The notes beneath the pieces were generated by a model. The model was given only the letters and a program-made list of their open reading frames with translations. It was not told the origin of the DNA and did not search any database. Shown here in pieces: positions 20,157-30,384 of a stretch of 64,000 bases of DNA. The stretch comes from Clonostachys chloroleuca (Eukaryota > Ascomycota > Sordariomycetes > Hypocreales > Bionectriaceae). The position numbers and the translations under genes are program-made. The stretch spans positions 8,928,001-8,992,000 of the forward strand of contig JBANAY010000004.1 in the NCBI GenBank assembly GCA_037952775.1, written 5' to 3'. Within the stretch, counting starts at the first letter, position 1, and each line of letters starts with the position of its first letter.

Positions 20157-21748
20157 ATGGAAGAGAAGACTTAATCTGATCCCATTTCTCTTTTGAGTCT
20201 GCCGCCTGAAATTCAAACCAAAATCTGCTCATGCCTAGCTCAATCGTTTGAGCAGACAGCCATTAATGCATTGCTCCGGACCTGCAAGCAGCTCTATGAG
20301 ATCGCACTTTCGATTTCCGTGAGCTTTTACCAGACTAAAGCCTTCCGTTTCGACGACTGCGGGACATGTTCCCGGGCCCGAAATGTGCAGTTCTTGCGGT
20401 ATATTCTCTTTCGCAAACCTCAGCTATCTAAAGATGTGAAATCCGTCATCTTGGCCAGCTTTTCGTCGGACAACCCAAAGTTAGAGCATCCCAAGGATAT
20501 AGCACACCTGAGCGGCACCTAAAGTACCCAAGCCGAGGTTGACGTCTTTTGGGAGACGATACAAAAGAGGCTGGGACAATTCGGCCTTGACAGGTTTCCT
20601 TGGTATACTCGATGGATGGAAGAAGAATGGTTGCGTGATCTCGCAAAGGGCACCACTGATGCTCAGATCACTCTTATTCTGCATATTTGCCCTAATATCC
20701 GGACACTGTTGTTTGAGCGGCACAGGGGAGCCCAGGTTTTCATCCGCTTCTTATTTGTGCTTGGCCTTTTATTCAATGCGGTACCTGGAGGGCATTACCC
20801 AAGATACCCAGCGGTGTTCCACTTTCGAATATACAAGACGTGTATCATGAGGCAAACTTCGTATACATTCACTACAAGCATTTTGCTTCACATGCACAGC
20901 CTATCTTTTTCCTACCTCGCCTCCAATTCTATGAGTGCAATATCGCTTTTGGAGGTGACGGAGACCCCCACGAACTAACGATCCTAAAACCGAGGTCTTC
21001 CCCGATAGAGGAGATTATTCTGTATGCAAGTGCCGTTAGTGGACCAATAATGTTGGCCATGTTGAAGACCTGCGAAGCTCTCAAGTGACTGGAGTACACA
21101 CAGCTCTGTACAAGGACGGCTTATAGGAGGGTAAACCCCCAGCAACTTACAGAGACTCTACTGCTTCACGCCGACACACTTGAGGATCTCTTTGTCAATT
21201 TTGACGACCTCCGGGACAAGCGATGGGAATGGGAAGACCACACCGATATCCTGTATATGGGAACGAGGTTTTCCCAACTGCATTCTCTTAAGAGACTTAC
21301 GATCAGCATGCAGTCTATTACCGGAATACTCGCTGGCCCTCCTGCCACGGACACCAGTTCACCTCAGATGCCACTCCGAGTCGAAGAGGCGCCCAGTCTA
21401 ATTGAATGTTCCCCCGAAAGCATTGAATATTTTAAGATCTTGGCGTGTGGAGAAGAAATCCAGGAAAAGGCAGCAGAGCTGCTAAGGACAGTTGAGAAGC
21501 GGCAACGCCTCACAAAGCTCACCTACATTGGCTTCTTTTTCAATCGTTGGCTAATGAAGTCGGAGATTGACTTGCGTTGTGGTTTGCCCAATCTGCGGTT
21601 GGATATTCGCTATCAGGATCGAAAAGAGCACTCTGATCATTTAACGCCACTGGCTCCGAAATCAGGGTTTGGCGGTGTTCGCAACCAAATATCTTGTATT
21701 TACGGCGCAGATGCTAGCCAAAAATATCTGATGCGTCGTGGACTGTAG
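20157..21748 (+). pseudogene. F-box protein gene, multiply broken
   Basis: From ATG 20157 the frame reads MEEKT, a TAA at 20172-20174, then an F-box (SLLSLPPEIQTKICSCLAQS, ending near RTCKQLYEIALS). It runs to a TAA at 20520-20522 and continues in the same frame through QKRLGQFGLDRFPWYTRWME and ICPNIRTLLFERHRG. A net frameshift near 20.72-20.78 kb moves the coding sense to the frame holding IPSGVPLSNIQDVYHEANF and LPRLQFYECNIAFGG. A TGA at 21086-21088 interrupts that frame, which then runs on (LEYTQLC, LLLHADTLEDLFVNFDDL) to a stop at 21746-21748. All three nonsense codons can come from CAA or CGA by one C-to-T change. F-box proteins recruit substrates to SCF ubiquitin ligases; this copy is unlikely to be functional. 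Confidence 0.78.
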
Positions 21749-22342
21749 ACTAGGCATTCAAACAATTAATCTCTTCCAGAATAAAATCCAATGATTACGG
21801 ACGACGATGAATGTGGGGGTACTACGTCTACATTTTGAGTCGTAACACACAATATATCAGTGTTTATAATCGGAAAATTGATTGCCCTGTCTTAAACTTG
21901 CGCCCAGTCGTTCATGTCTAAGGATTGTTTGTGTCAATTTGGTCGTCTTGGAGAAGCAACATGAACTGACGGATAGAGGAGATCCTAAAGACTTGGGTTA
22001 AGGCTGTGTCAGCGTCAGTCAAGTGGGTCGGCTTGCATAACTAAAATTGTCCTACGAAAGAAGCCTTTAACATCAGATCCAAATATCGGCGTTTATATAG
22101 AGTTCCATATCCCATTGGCTTCCTGCTCCGAACTGAGTGCCACCATTGGAAGGTGAGTTCTGGGTGTCTTGACTGCGTGGGGCGGAGATTACTAACCCGA
22201 GACATGCTCCTCAAGCTACAGTTACTTTTACCTATGTACCTTCCATCGAGGAGCCGATCGATGATCCAAGAAAAAAAAAACATTGACCCCGCCTTGATCA
22301 CCACTTCACCATTCTTTACACGCAGCTGCCAGCACCGTCACC
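21749..22342. other. Intergenic, promoter of the ABM gene
   Basis: No gene seen. An A-run (22267-22276) and a C/A-rich leader precede the ABM-domain gene's ATG, whose context is CACCATGG. Confidence 0.4.
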
Positions 22343-22728
22343 ATGGTCTACACAATCGTTGTTCACCTCTACGCGAAAGATGATAAGGAGGCCATCTCGA
22401 AACTAAACGCCAAGCTCATCGAAGCCAGTCGTGTCTATTCCCAGGACAAGGAGACCATCTCGTGGTTCGTCATGCAGGACCACAAGGACCCCAGAGCCTT
22501 CACCATTGTCGAGCGCTATGAGCAAGAGTCGGTATGATTTGTGAATGTGGTTCAGTTTTCAAGCCCCTTTGCTAATACACCATCCTCATATAGAGCCAAA
22601 AGTACCATCTCGAAAATCCCTACTGGAAAACCTTCGACCCCTATGTCATCCCTCTGCTGGAGAAGCCCATGGATCTGAGAAGGTTTGAGGAGCTGGATAC
22701 AAGCAAGCCTGTTGAGGTTCCCCACTAG
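22343..22728 (+). CDS. ABM-domain (antibiotic biosynthesis monooxygenase-like) protein
   Basis: Two exons, 22343-22531 and 22594-22728, with a 62-nt intron (GTATGA donor, TAG acceptor) in phase 0 joining YEQES to SQKYHLENPYWKTFDP. The product is about 107 residues, the size of a single dimeric alpha-beta barrel (ABM) domain. Recognisable elements are the first strand VYTIVVHLYAK, the helix with LNAKLIEASRVYSQDKETISW, and DHKDPRAFTIVERYE followed by the PYWKTFDPYV segment. Many relatives are small heme-free monooxygenases or general stress proteins; the substrate cannot be inferred. No signal peptide. Intact, and standing alone rather than in an obvious pathway cluster. Confidence 0.85.
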
Positions 22729-22814
22729 TTTAGTCTCATCGCAAGAACCTATTCTTCTTGGTCATATGTTCATGCTATGACAAAAGGCAGGCCATCAAGC
22801 TAGTAGTCAGTCGT

Positions 22815-23951
22815 TTAGTCAGCCCGCCTATTGATCTCGCTGTCGGCCTGTACAATTTGATTCCAAAGATTCATTGATACCCTTTCGGGATTCCAATCCC
22901 ATCCTCCATCTCCCACCGTCTTGAAACCCGGTCCGTCCTTTACCATTGATATAGTGGTCATTACAATGTCATATTGGAAACGGTCGGAAAAGCAGTGACG
23001 AGAAAATCGAACGGCCACCTTCTCAAGGCAAGATCGTGCGCTGTTTACGCGAAACTTGTTGAAAATGGCCCGAGCCAAGGCCAGAGTGTTTTCGACGCTG
23101 ACATTGGGAAATGACTTGCTACCCATCACGTCATATTTATTTTCTCCTGCGAAAGCGGACGCTTTGTCATCCAGACTGATGGCCAGCTGTATCTCCTTGA
23201 GACGATCCATCTTGACCAACTCGTCGATCGTTGTGCTTTCTTGCAGCTGGCCGCGGTAGGAAGAACCAGTGGCCTCATCAAACAACCTCCCTGCTTCCCG
23301 GGCGCTGATATCCACAGTCAGGTGCGTGAGATTGGGAAACCCAGCGACGATCCTTCTTGCTATCGCTGGCGTCACGGTAATGAACTCGTAATATTCGGAT
23401 GTCGAGTGAAGGGACAAGCTCTTTAAAGACTCTGCATGGCGGTATATCACAGGCCATAGGACGGACACATCTTTCTCGAAGTTGTTGATAGAAAGCTCAT
23501 CCAGTGAGTCTATAGCACCGATGAAGTTATTGGCGATGCTCAAGTCCCCGCCACAGGCATATAAGCATCCATAGAGCGCATCCTTCGCATAGGTTGTTTG
23601 TAGGGATTTTATCTTTCGCACCTGCTCCAGGTTTTCTCTCAGCAACTTTTTCATCAAGCCGCCAGGGCAAGAACCGTAAAACTTAATTATTCCAGAGCCA
23701 AGATCCATTCTCGGCAACTTTTTGATTAAGCCCAGGTGGTTGGTTAACAAAAGAGAGCTGCAACATGTGTTCATCGAGGCACTGAATTTAAATGCCACCA
23801 CGATTGAAAATTTCTTACCTCCTGCTTTAATACCCTTGAGCTTTACCGTCGAAGCCTCGACATTTGCGAATGAAAAGGCAGCCTGCCGCTGTGCCTTGCC
23901 TTGGACTGGTGGCTGTGCTAATCTGCCCATCCAGTCCCTGGTCTCAGGCAT
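22815..23951 (-). CDS. Uncharacterised fungal protein, possibly LRR/F-box related
   Basis: A single open frame of 378 residues from ATG 23951. I do not recognise the family. The C-terminal two thirds have spaced Leu/Ile patterns resembling the leucine-rich half of fungal F-box-like proteins (IDSLDELSINNF, AESLKSLSLHST, FPNLTHLTVDIS, MDRLKEIQLAIS). The N-terminal 80 residues are low in similarity to that pattern and may contain an unrecognised intron or a wrong start. No transmembrane segment, signal peptide or catalytic motif is visible. It converges with the ABM gene, with only about 85 nt between stop codons. Confidence 0.55.
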   Translation of the reverse strand: MPETRDWMGRLAQPPVQGKAQRQAAFSFANVEASTVKLKGIKAGGKKFSIVVAFKFSASMNTCCSSLLLTNHLGLIKKLPRMDLGSGIIKFYGSCPGGLMKKLLRENLEQVRKIKSLQTTYAKDALYGCLYACGGDLSIANNFIGAIDSLDELSINNFEKDVSVLWPVIYRHAESLKSLSLHSTSEYYEFITVTPAIARRIVAGFPNLTHLTVDISAREAGRLFDEATGSSYRGQLQESTTIDELVKMDRLKEIQLAISLDDKASAFAGENKYDVMGSKSFPNVSVENTLALARAIFNKFRVNSARSCLEKVAVRFSRHCFSDRFQYDIVMTTISMVKDGPGFKTVGDGGWDWNPERVSMNLWNQIVQADSEINRRAD

Positions 23952-24809
23952 TTCAGGCTGATTCTAGCGCAAAGATTATTTTCCGAAGCTAGAACTCAGT
24001 TTTTAATGAACCCAGAGCATATCTAGCAAATTAGTCCAACTCACTAAATATAGATGACTTTATTCTAAAAGGCTGTCCCTGGTAAATTTCTTGTAGTCCA
24101 TCCAAGTATCGCATGTTATTGTTGTTGTGATGCTGCGCCCCGCGTTATCGAATACCGAAGTGGGGAGGCAACTGAGCAGTGTTGAGGGGAATAAACGGCT
24201 TGAGTATGAACTCCGAAATTAGTCACACGCGATCACGCAAGTTGCCTAACATCCAGCCAATGAGGGCTTTTTTTTTTTCCCCTTGTTTCTTCGGCATGCC
24301 ACAGCTGTACATATAGCCGGCGGTCAAGAAGCTACCCTAGAGTTGATCAGACAGCCAATTCTGCCACATGCTGCTAGAAAAAGGAATAATCGAGTATTGC
24401 CTTGCTTATTTTCTTTCATAAGAGTTTTCTCGGGGGCTTTTCTAACTCTCTTTACCAATCTCTATGAAGATAGTTAGCGGCAGAAGTGAAAGAATGTTTG
24501 CGAAGCAAATGCTGGAGCAACTTTGTAGAACCTGTCCGCAAGGCCTGACACCAACAATGAGTATTTTCTGAGCTTACTCATTTTTCAAGTCTTAAACGAA
24601 ATACATTTCATATTGAGATTAAGATATTAGAAACTATCAGCCTTTTTGGAACTTCTACAGGGACCTTATGTTCGCACTGGGCCTGTTGCCCCCTAGTGGG
24701 CTTCATCTTGCTTCGGTAGAGATATGGTATGCAGTACTGCTTAATTTCCTGGTTTGTTTGACATTTTTCTCACTGACGCTCTCTTCATGATGTGCTGTAG
24801 TTACCGCTA
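23952..24809. other. Intergenic, no gene seen
   Basis: About 0.86 kb. Short frames at 24283-24477 lack similarity. A T-run (24269-24278) is present. Confidence 0.5.
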
Positions 24810-26708
24810 TTAATGATACAGCCGATCCATCTTCAAACGTTGAACCTCCTGACTCTCGGCGAGAGCAATATAACCCGTGTCGAGATCAGAACGAACATCT
24901 CCGAGCGTAACCTTGACGTTTCTCATCGCCCTTGACCTTTCCAATCCATCCCAGTGAGAAGCTTGCTGCTCTGTTGCCCTAATATACGGATTGTCTCTTG
25001 TGAAGGAAGACACGTATCCAAGAATATCTGGCGCGAGGGTGTTGAACATCAAACAGATCGATGATATTGCGGCACCGAATAAGATGCAAGAGATTAGGAT
25101 GAGAAGAGCAGCGAACGTCATGTTGCACTTGTATTCCTCTCCAACTTGATGAGTAATCGTGGTTTCGGTAGTATTGAAATCCGTAGGGGCAAAATTAGGT
25201 ACCGCGTTGGTGATGTTATTGTACAGGCTCATGTCTGCAGTCAGATTGCCATACACATACTCCTGTCCATAGGTCGACTGCCAGTATGTGTTGAATAAGA
25301 CTTCAAGGTTCCTACTCAGCGTTGGGAGTGGAAGTGCGGACAGATTAGCAAATGAATAAGTGCCCTCCCCATACACGTTCGTGTAAGGCTTCTCGAGCCA
25401 CTTCTCAACCAATGAGCTGGACATCCTAGATCCATGCGATATCGATCCAACTGTGATTAGGGGCAAAAAGACGAGAGCATTCGAAACAGCGCTGTAGGGT
25501 ACGAACGAGTCCTGGTCGGCCGCGACCTTGCGAAGAGATTCGACCTGGCAGGCTTGATTGATGCAAGAGACCGATGACTCAACGTATTGACCTTTCAAAG
25601 AGCATTTGAGAAAGCTGCAATCGGAGGAGTCGTCGCTGTTCATGGCGGTCATGTTGAAGTCGATGGAGTTATCAGTGATCAACAAGGTGCCTGTTGGGCG
25701 AGTAGGCTGGACAACGAAGTTGGCACCTTTGCTGTAGACTGAATAGCCAGCGCCCACGCCATCGGAATTGTTCTTGAACACGGTGGCGTTGACCAAAACG
25801 GATGACTGGGTGCAGTCAATGCCGAAATATCGGCTGACCATGTTGAATGAGGTGTTGCCAGAGGCTGGAACACCAACAACCGGGATCCCCAGCATCGACG
25901 AGTAGGAGACTTGCTGGTCGCGGTCAATTGTATTCCACACATTCTCCTCAGCACCAGAGGCAACCACCGGCACTCTAACATTGCCAAATAGGTCCATCGT
26001 TTCGTTCTGCTGCAACTTTGACGTCGTCAGCCCTGTCATGAACAGCGACGCGAATATTGGCCAAGTTGAGGTCATCGTGCTTGCGCCCACCATGGCGCTT
26101 TCACGGGCTGCTGCAATCGGCAGGTATCGGATCGTAGCATCTATTGTTTCCTTTCGGGGCACTATGGAGAGAAGTCTCAGGGCTGCTTGCCCCCCAAGAG
26201 GGGAAAGTGCCCATACCAAGATCATCGCGAGTCCAAGCGCATACTGGTCCTGCAGCAAGATCTGCCTTTCCAAGGTTGCGAAGAGAGACTGGGAGCCGAT
26301 GAGACGCTCCAAGACTCCTATCTTGATTCCACGTTCAGCCCAATACAAGCCCAAAGCCCGGAAAAAGTGACCGACGATTCCAGCGAAGATGATTGGGAAT
26401 AGCGTGGGTGATGTAGTTATGATCTGCTGCACGACTTTTCCGGCGTGGGAGGTCTCCTTCTTGTCCAGCGCGATGGCCGTCGCGGCGAGTGCAACGAAGA
26501 GTATGGGGAAAATGGCCAAGAAGATGTGGCCAGCCAACGGGAGGTATTCAAAACGTCGCAGCCTCTGTGGTTTTGTGTAAACGGTGTGGAAAGTCGTGGG
26601 CTGTTCTTTCTCCATCGACGGCGTTTTCGAGTCGCCCTCCGTCTCCTGAAGATGGGGGTCTTGTGGAAGCATCTGGATGAACTCGGGGACTTGGTTAGTT
26701 GGCCGCAT
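24810..26708 (-). CDS. Fungal multi-pass membrane protein of unknown function
   Basis: 632 residues from ATG 26708; the frame extends 10 codons further but only to a TTG. Hydrophobic segments are at about residues 60-85 (GHIFLAIFPILFVALAATAI), 105-125 and 160-185, another lies in the PYSAVSNALVFLPLITVGSI stretch, and a strong C-terminal one is FAALLILISCILFGAAISSI. A long Asn/Ser/Thr-rich region with many N-x-S/T sites and paired Cys (CSFLKCSL, CINQAC) lies between them, so it is probably extracellular or luminal and glycosylated. The C-terminal motif APDILGYVSSFTRDNPYI is a hallmark of a large uncharacterised family of filamentous ascomycete membrane proteins. The gene at 62.3-64 kb shares the general architecture but not the sequence. 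Intact. Confidence 0.75.
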   Translation of the reverse strand: MRPTNQVPEFIQMLPQDPHLQETEGDSKTPSMEKEQPTTFHTVYTKPQRLRRFEYLPLAGHIFLAIFPILFVALAATAIALDKKETSHAGKVVQQIITTSPTLFPIIFAGIVGHFFRALGLYWAERGIKIGVLERLIGSQSLFATLERQILLQDQYALGLAMILVWALSPLGGQAALRLLSIVPRKETIDATIRYLPIAAARESAMVGASTMTSTWPIFASLFMTGLTTSKLQQNETMDLFGNVRVPVVASGAEENVWNTIDRDQQVSYSSMLGIPVVGVPASGNTSFNMVSRYFGIDCTQSSVLVNATVFKNNSDGVGAGYSVYSKGANFVVQPTRPTGTLLITDNSIDFNMTAMNSDDSSDCSFLKCSLKGQYVESSVSCINQACQVESLRKVAADQDSFVPYSAVSNALVFLPLITVGSISHGSRMSSSLVEKWLEKPYTNVYGEGTYSFANLSALPLPTLSRNLEVLFNTYWQSTYGQEYVYGNLTADMSLYNNITNAVPNFAPTDFNTTETTITHQVGEEYKCNMTFAALLILISCILFGAAISSICLMFNTLAPDILGYVSSFTRDNPYIRATEQQASHWDGLERSRAMRNVKVTLGDVRSDLDTGYIALAESQEVQRLKMDRLYH

Positions 26709-27650
26709 CTTGAACCGGTTTACCAGCCGCCTCGACAAACGCGGCCGAGTTTGGAGAGTATCTCTCTATGAGATCGATGAATTAGGGTTTGGATCACTAC
26801 TTGGCCAAAATCCAGACAAGAGGGGGAGCGGAGTTAATAATCAACAAAAGCGCCCTCAAACAAAAGCTTGTTCATGGACCCCTGACCCTGCGGCAAAGCT
26901 GTCAGCAATGGCCACGTACGAGCGCATGGTGAGCCGGCTTTCGAACGGCAATGGTCCCCTGCTTGATCCTAAGGAGGCTGACATGCGTTGGAAATTGTCG
27001 GCTTTTAATGCGGCAACCTGCTCTGCTAAGTGAGTGGAGCTTTAAATTACACCAAGGAGAAGGACATCATATGGAAACGAATCTTGAAGTTCCGTTTGAT
27101 ATAAATTGTCTATGCAATCAAGGCAGATCTGAGTCTACAAGTTGAGAAGTGAAGGTGAGATTCATTGGCCACGGCGGCCCAATCAAAACATGGGTTGAGA
27201 GCTAAGGCAATAGCTTCATGAGTGCTTACTCTTCATGGGTTGCCAGTGGAGCCTCAGACAGGGATTTGCTAGTAAGGTTGGTAGGGGTCGCGTGCCAAAG
27301 GCCCAAACCTGATTCTGAATCTCACAATTCACTCACGAGCCTGAGCTATTTTTGGACCGGGGATTGCCGGACATACGGCTCAAGCAGGTATTTTGGGCCA
27401 AATCTCCGCCCTTTCCCTCGTTTGTATAAGAATGCCGGAGTCTTTTTGTCAGCTCGCCACTTTGATTCATTCTCTCTCCTCACGATGGCGTTGACGAAGG
27501 CATAAATTTCACTTCCTCCATTATCTTAGAACGCTTACGTATTTGCGAGGTCTCACGTAATGAAATGAAGAGACCACGGGGTTGTATATTCATTACAGGG
27601 CGTATTAAATATTGTCTTGGGTGAGGCCTACTGGAGAGTGCCTAGGTAAA
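26709..27650. other. Intergenic, no gene seen
   Basis: Upstream of the membrane-protein gene and downstream of the beta-propeller gene. The frames seen are short. A CCAAT motif and its inverse (ATTGGCC near 27164, CCCAATC near 27178) and TTTGTATAAG near 27420 look promoter-like, but no gene follows on the plus strand beyond a 7-codon ATG frame at 27485. Confidence 0.4.
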
Positions 27651-29516
27651 CTAGGTTCCGTTGAGAGGCTGCTCATAAACAACACCATCGATCGTAGTAG
27701 TAAGACTCCCCGTCGCATTGAAGATGTTAGTCTCAGCATCAATCTCCAAAAAGAAACCACCTGGGCTAGTCTTCTTCGTGGCATTTACCACACCCGTCTG
27801 CACTAGGTCAGAATACCATTCCACATGGTTAGTCCAGTAATTCGGCGGCGTTACTGTCACCGTCACATCTTCCGTCCCATCCAGAAAGTGCTCGCCATCA
27901 TCCGAGTAGTTGCTATAGCTCACCGCCACCCTTTGCAGGCCATTGATGCTATTCTCGCCGCCAATAATAGTGACATGAGCGATGCCCGACTCTCGGCCCT
28001 GGAGAGTGTAGTTACCAGGTTCGACTGAATATTGTAGAGGTATATCGTCCTCGGATGTATATGGAATAGCCCATGGAATGACATCTGGCACCTGGAAGGC
28101 GGGAGGGACTTCCACAGGTGCTTTATCCAGTCGGGTAGCCAGCATGAGGCGGTACTCGCGACCACCTTCTGCGGTCGAGACTGGGCAGGGGAGGGGATTG
28201 ACACCACCGCAGGACGGAGAGACGACCAAAGCCTGCCAGAAGGCGATCTTCGTGCCGTCGGGAGAGAAGCCAGGATCCGCTCTCCCGTTCCAGTTGGGAT
28301 CGTTGATGCTACCGTTGCTGCCGTCGCCAGCGGCATTGACCCGTTGACCAAAGTAGTCGCCGCGGTCACCGTATCGATCAAGTAGTATGGGCTGGAAGAA
28401 GCGACGAGGTCCATTGTTCCTAGTCGACGAGGCAACCGTGACGGCGACTAGGTCGATCAGAGGAGGGATCTGTCGCATACCGGACATGAACATTTGGCGG
28501 TCAGTCCCCCTAGTGTCCATGACCACGAACCATTCATTGTCGCTAGAGTACGCCATGGGGTCCGTGTACTCGGGATGGCTCGTTAGACGACGCACCTTGC
28601 CAGTAACGAGATGGACTGCGAATACGTCAATGTTGTTCGACTCTACTGGCGAGCCGATGTAGGTGATCTCATCGCCCGTGCCGCTAAAGCCACGCAGCTC
28701 GCCGACTGTGATAGCATCATCGTGCAGGTGCAATTCCGTCCCATCAGCTTCGATTGGCGGGTTTCCGTTTGGGTTGGTGAGGACGAATACGTTGACCAGC
28801 TCATACCTGGCGATTCCATCTTCTGTAGCCGGAACGAACTCGAGTTTTCCAACGTAGGCGAACTGGCCTCCAAGGCCCGTGAAAGCACTCCATCCAAGAT
28901 GCTCGCCATCAGGATGAATACGCAGCTCTCGCGGACCCGAGCCACTGCCATCTGCTTTGGTGTTCCAGTGAATGGGATAGATATGCGTCTTCTCAGGCGT
29001 GCAGCTATCACTGTGCAATTCTTCGCCTTCGCAATCAACGATGTTATGACCCCAGAGGATCTTGTTGTCGCCCCGGAATCCTTGGGGGTAGTCACGCTGA
29101 GGATCCAACGAGATGGCATTCTCAGGAGGCACAGCGCAGCTCACGCACCTCCACGGATCACCATTCGAAAAGGCGCTGCCGTCCGTCTTAACAAGAATGA
29201 GCTGCTCGCCTGTGTAGATGCTTGCTGCGTCCGGGGCGGCAGGCGCTCCGACCATGACAACATTCACAACGACGTGGTTGCCATCCCTTGTGAAACCGCC
29301 AGCCTGGAACTCGCCGACTTCTCGGGCAATGCATCCAGTTCCACTGGGGTTGACATCTGCCGTGCAGGCACCTTGGCCAGAACTGGGTGCTACCGGGGGC
29401 AACGGAAGCTCTATGACGTTGAAAGACTCTGGCTCTGGAGGCTGAGGCACATCGGCGAGGATCTTGGTGGCGCCCAAGAGGGCTGACCAGACCATGAGAG
29501 AGCTGGTTAGAATCAT
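27651..29516 (-). CDS. Secreted TolB/PD40-like beta-propeller protein
   Basis: Taking the ATG at 29516 gives 621 residues starting with a clear signal peptide (MILTSSLMVWSALLGATKILA, cleaved near ADV); an in-frame ATG at 29606 would bury it, so the later start is preferred. The mature protein has repeated blade-like segments with D-G/PDG turns (GFTRDGNHVVVNVV, RIHPDGEHLGWSAF, AYSSDNEWFVVMDTRG, DPGFSPDGTKIAFW), as in TolB/WD40-like propellers, several Cys likely in disulfides, and N-x-S/T sites. The C-terminal domain after residue about 490 (VTIIGGENSINGL...) looks like a separate beta-rich domain. Extracellular; the ligand or enzyme activity is unknown. Intact, no introns. Confidence 0.75.
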   Translation of the reverse strand: MILTSSLMVWSALLGATKILADVPQPPEPESFNVIELPLPPVAPSSGQGACTADVNPSGTGCIAREVGEFQAGGFTRDGNHVVVNVVMVGAPAAPDAASIYTGEQLILVKTDGSAFSNGDPWRCVSCAVPPENAISLDPQRDYPQGFRGDNKILWGHNIVDCEGEELHSDSCTPEKTHIYPIHWNTKADGSGSGPRELRIHPDGEHLGWSAFTGLGGQFAYVGKLEFVPATEDGIARYELVNVFVLTNPNGNPPIEADGTELHLHDDAITVGELRGFSGTGDEITYIGSPVESNNIDVFAVHLVTGKVRRLTSHPEYTDPMAYSSDNEWFVVMDTRGTDRQMFMSGMRQIPPLIDLVAVTVASSTRNNGPRRFFQPILLDRYGDRGDYFGQRVNAAGDGSNGSINDPNWNGRADPGFSPDGTKIAFWQALVVSPSCGGVNPLPCPVSTAEGGREYRLMLATRLDKAPVEVPPAFQVPDVIPWAIPYTSEDDIPLQYSVEPGNYTLQGRESGIAHVTIIGGENSINGLQRVAVSYSNYSDDGEHFLDGTEDVTVTVTPPNYWTNHVEWYSDLVQTGVVNATKKTSPGGFFLEIDAETNIFNATGSLTTTIDGVVYEQPLNGT

Positions 29517-30384
29517 GTTGGGATGCCAGTAGTGCTCAAAGATTGTCGTGTTCCAAGCATATCTGAAGTCCATGGCGTACATGCTTTTATATAAGTACGA
29601 TGACATTCCGAGCCGTCCGCCTCGTCCGACTTGCTCGGGGTGAGATCTACCGAGGCACGAGAGACAACCTAGACGGTCAGTGCCTTGACGCTCGGGAGAT
29701 TAGCATTGTACACCGCATTATGATGCTTTGAATGCTATAGTAGCTCATCCCCGCGTTTGTCTACAGCTTCAGAGTAGTATTCAACCCTAGCCCCGACGAT
29801 CGATCCGCGGACTCGCTTCGGTTTACTATACGAACTAATTAGTTATCCGCGGGTTCGCATACTAGTAGTGCGGCTGACCAAAGGAAAATCCGAACTAGGA
29901 AAAGCCCCCGAACATCAATTTGGATCTCCCCGCATTATTTCACATCTTTGGAAGCATGGCCGACGCGGGGGGTCCAATGACATCGCCAGAAACGCCCGGA
30001 GCAGTCTAGTTGTCAGGTCTGAAAGATGAGGTCTGTCCCAAAGCGTTTCCTGGCAGCCTGGATTGGGTCACACGGACTGTCCCTCTTCCTGGTCTTCCCC
30101 ACGGGGGACTTGGCTTTAGATTGCCGTCCCGTCAATGGTCTGGTCTTCATCAAATCTCACGATGGAGATATCAACCACGGCGTCCAACTTCCATGCCCAG
30201 AGTAGTTTTATTGTGGGGGTCAACCTCGCGACATCTTCTTTCAAGTCGCCAGATTTTGAATCAGGACACTGGCTAGTGCTTCAATATTGTTTGGCTTCCT
30301 GGTCAAGCCTCACTCTATTTTAATCCTCGCGTTAATTGGACAGGGAAGAGTGAATACGTTTGTTTAGAACGGTGAGACGAACGC
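29517..30384. other. Intergenic between the beta-propeller gene and the AT-rich block
   Basis: No gene supported. GC content is normal and falls sharply near 30385. A plus-strand frame at 30010-30276 has no recognisable domain. Confidence 0.45.

Noticed and set aside
28611..29486. A 291-codon plus-strand frame opposite the beta-propeller gene
   Set aside because: It lies wholly antisense to a well-supported secreted protein gene.
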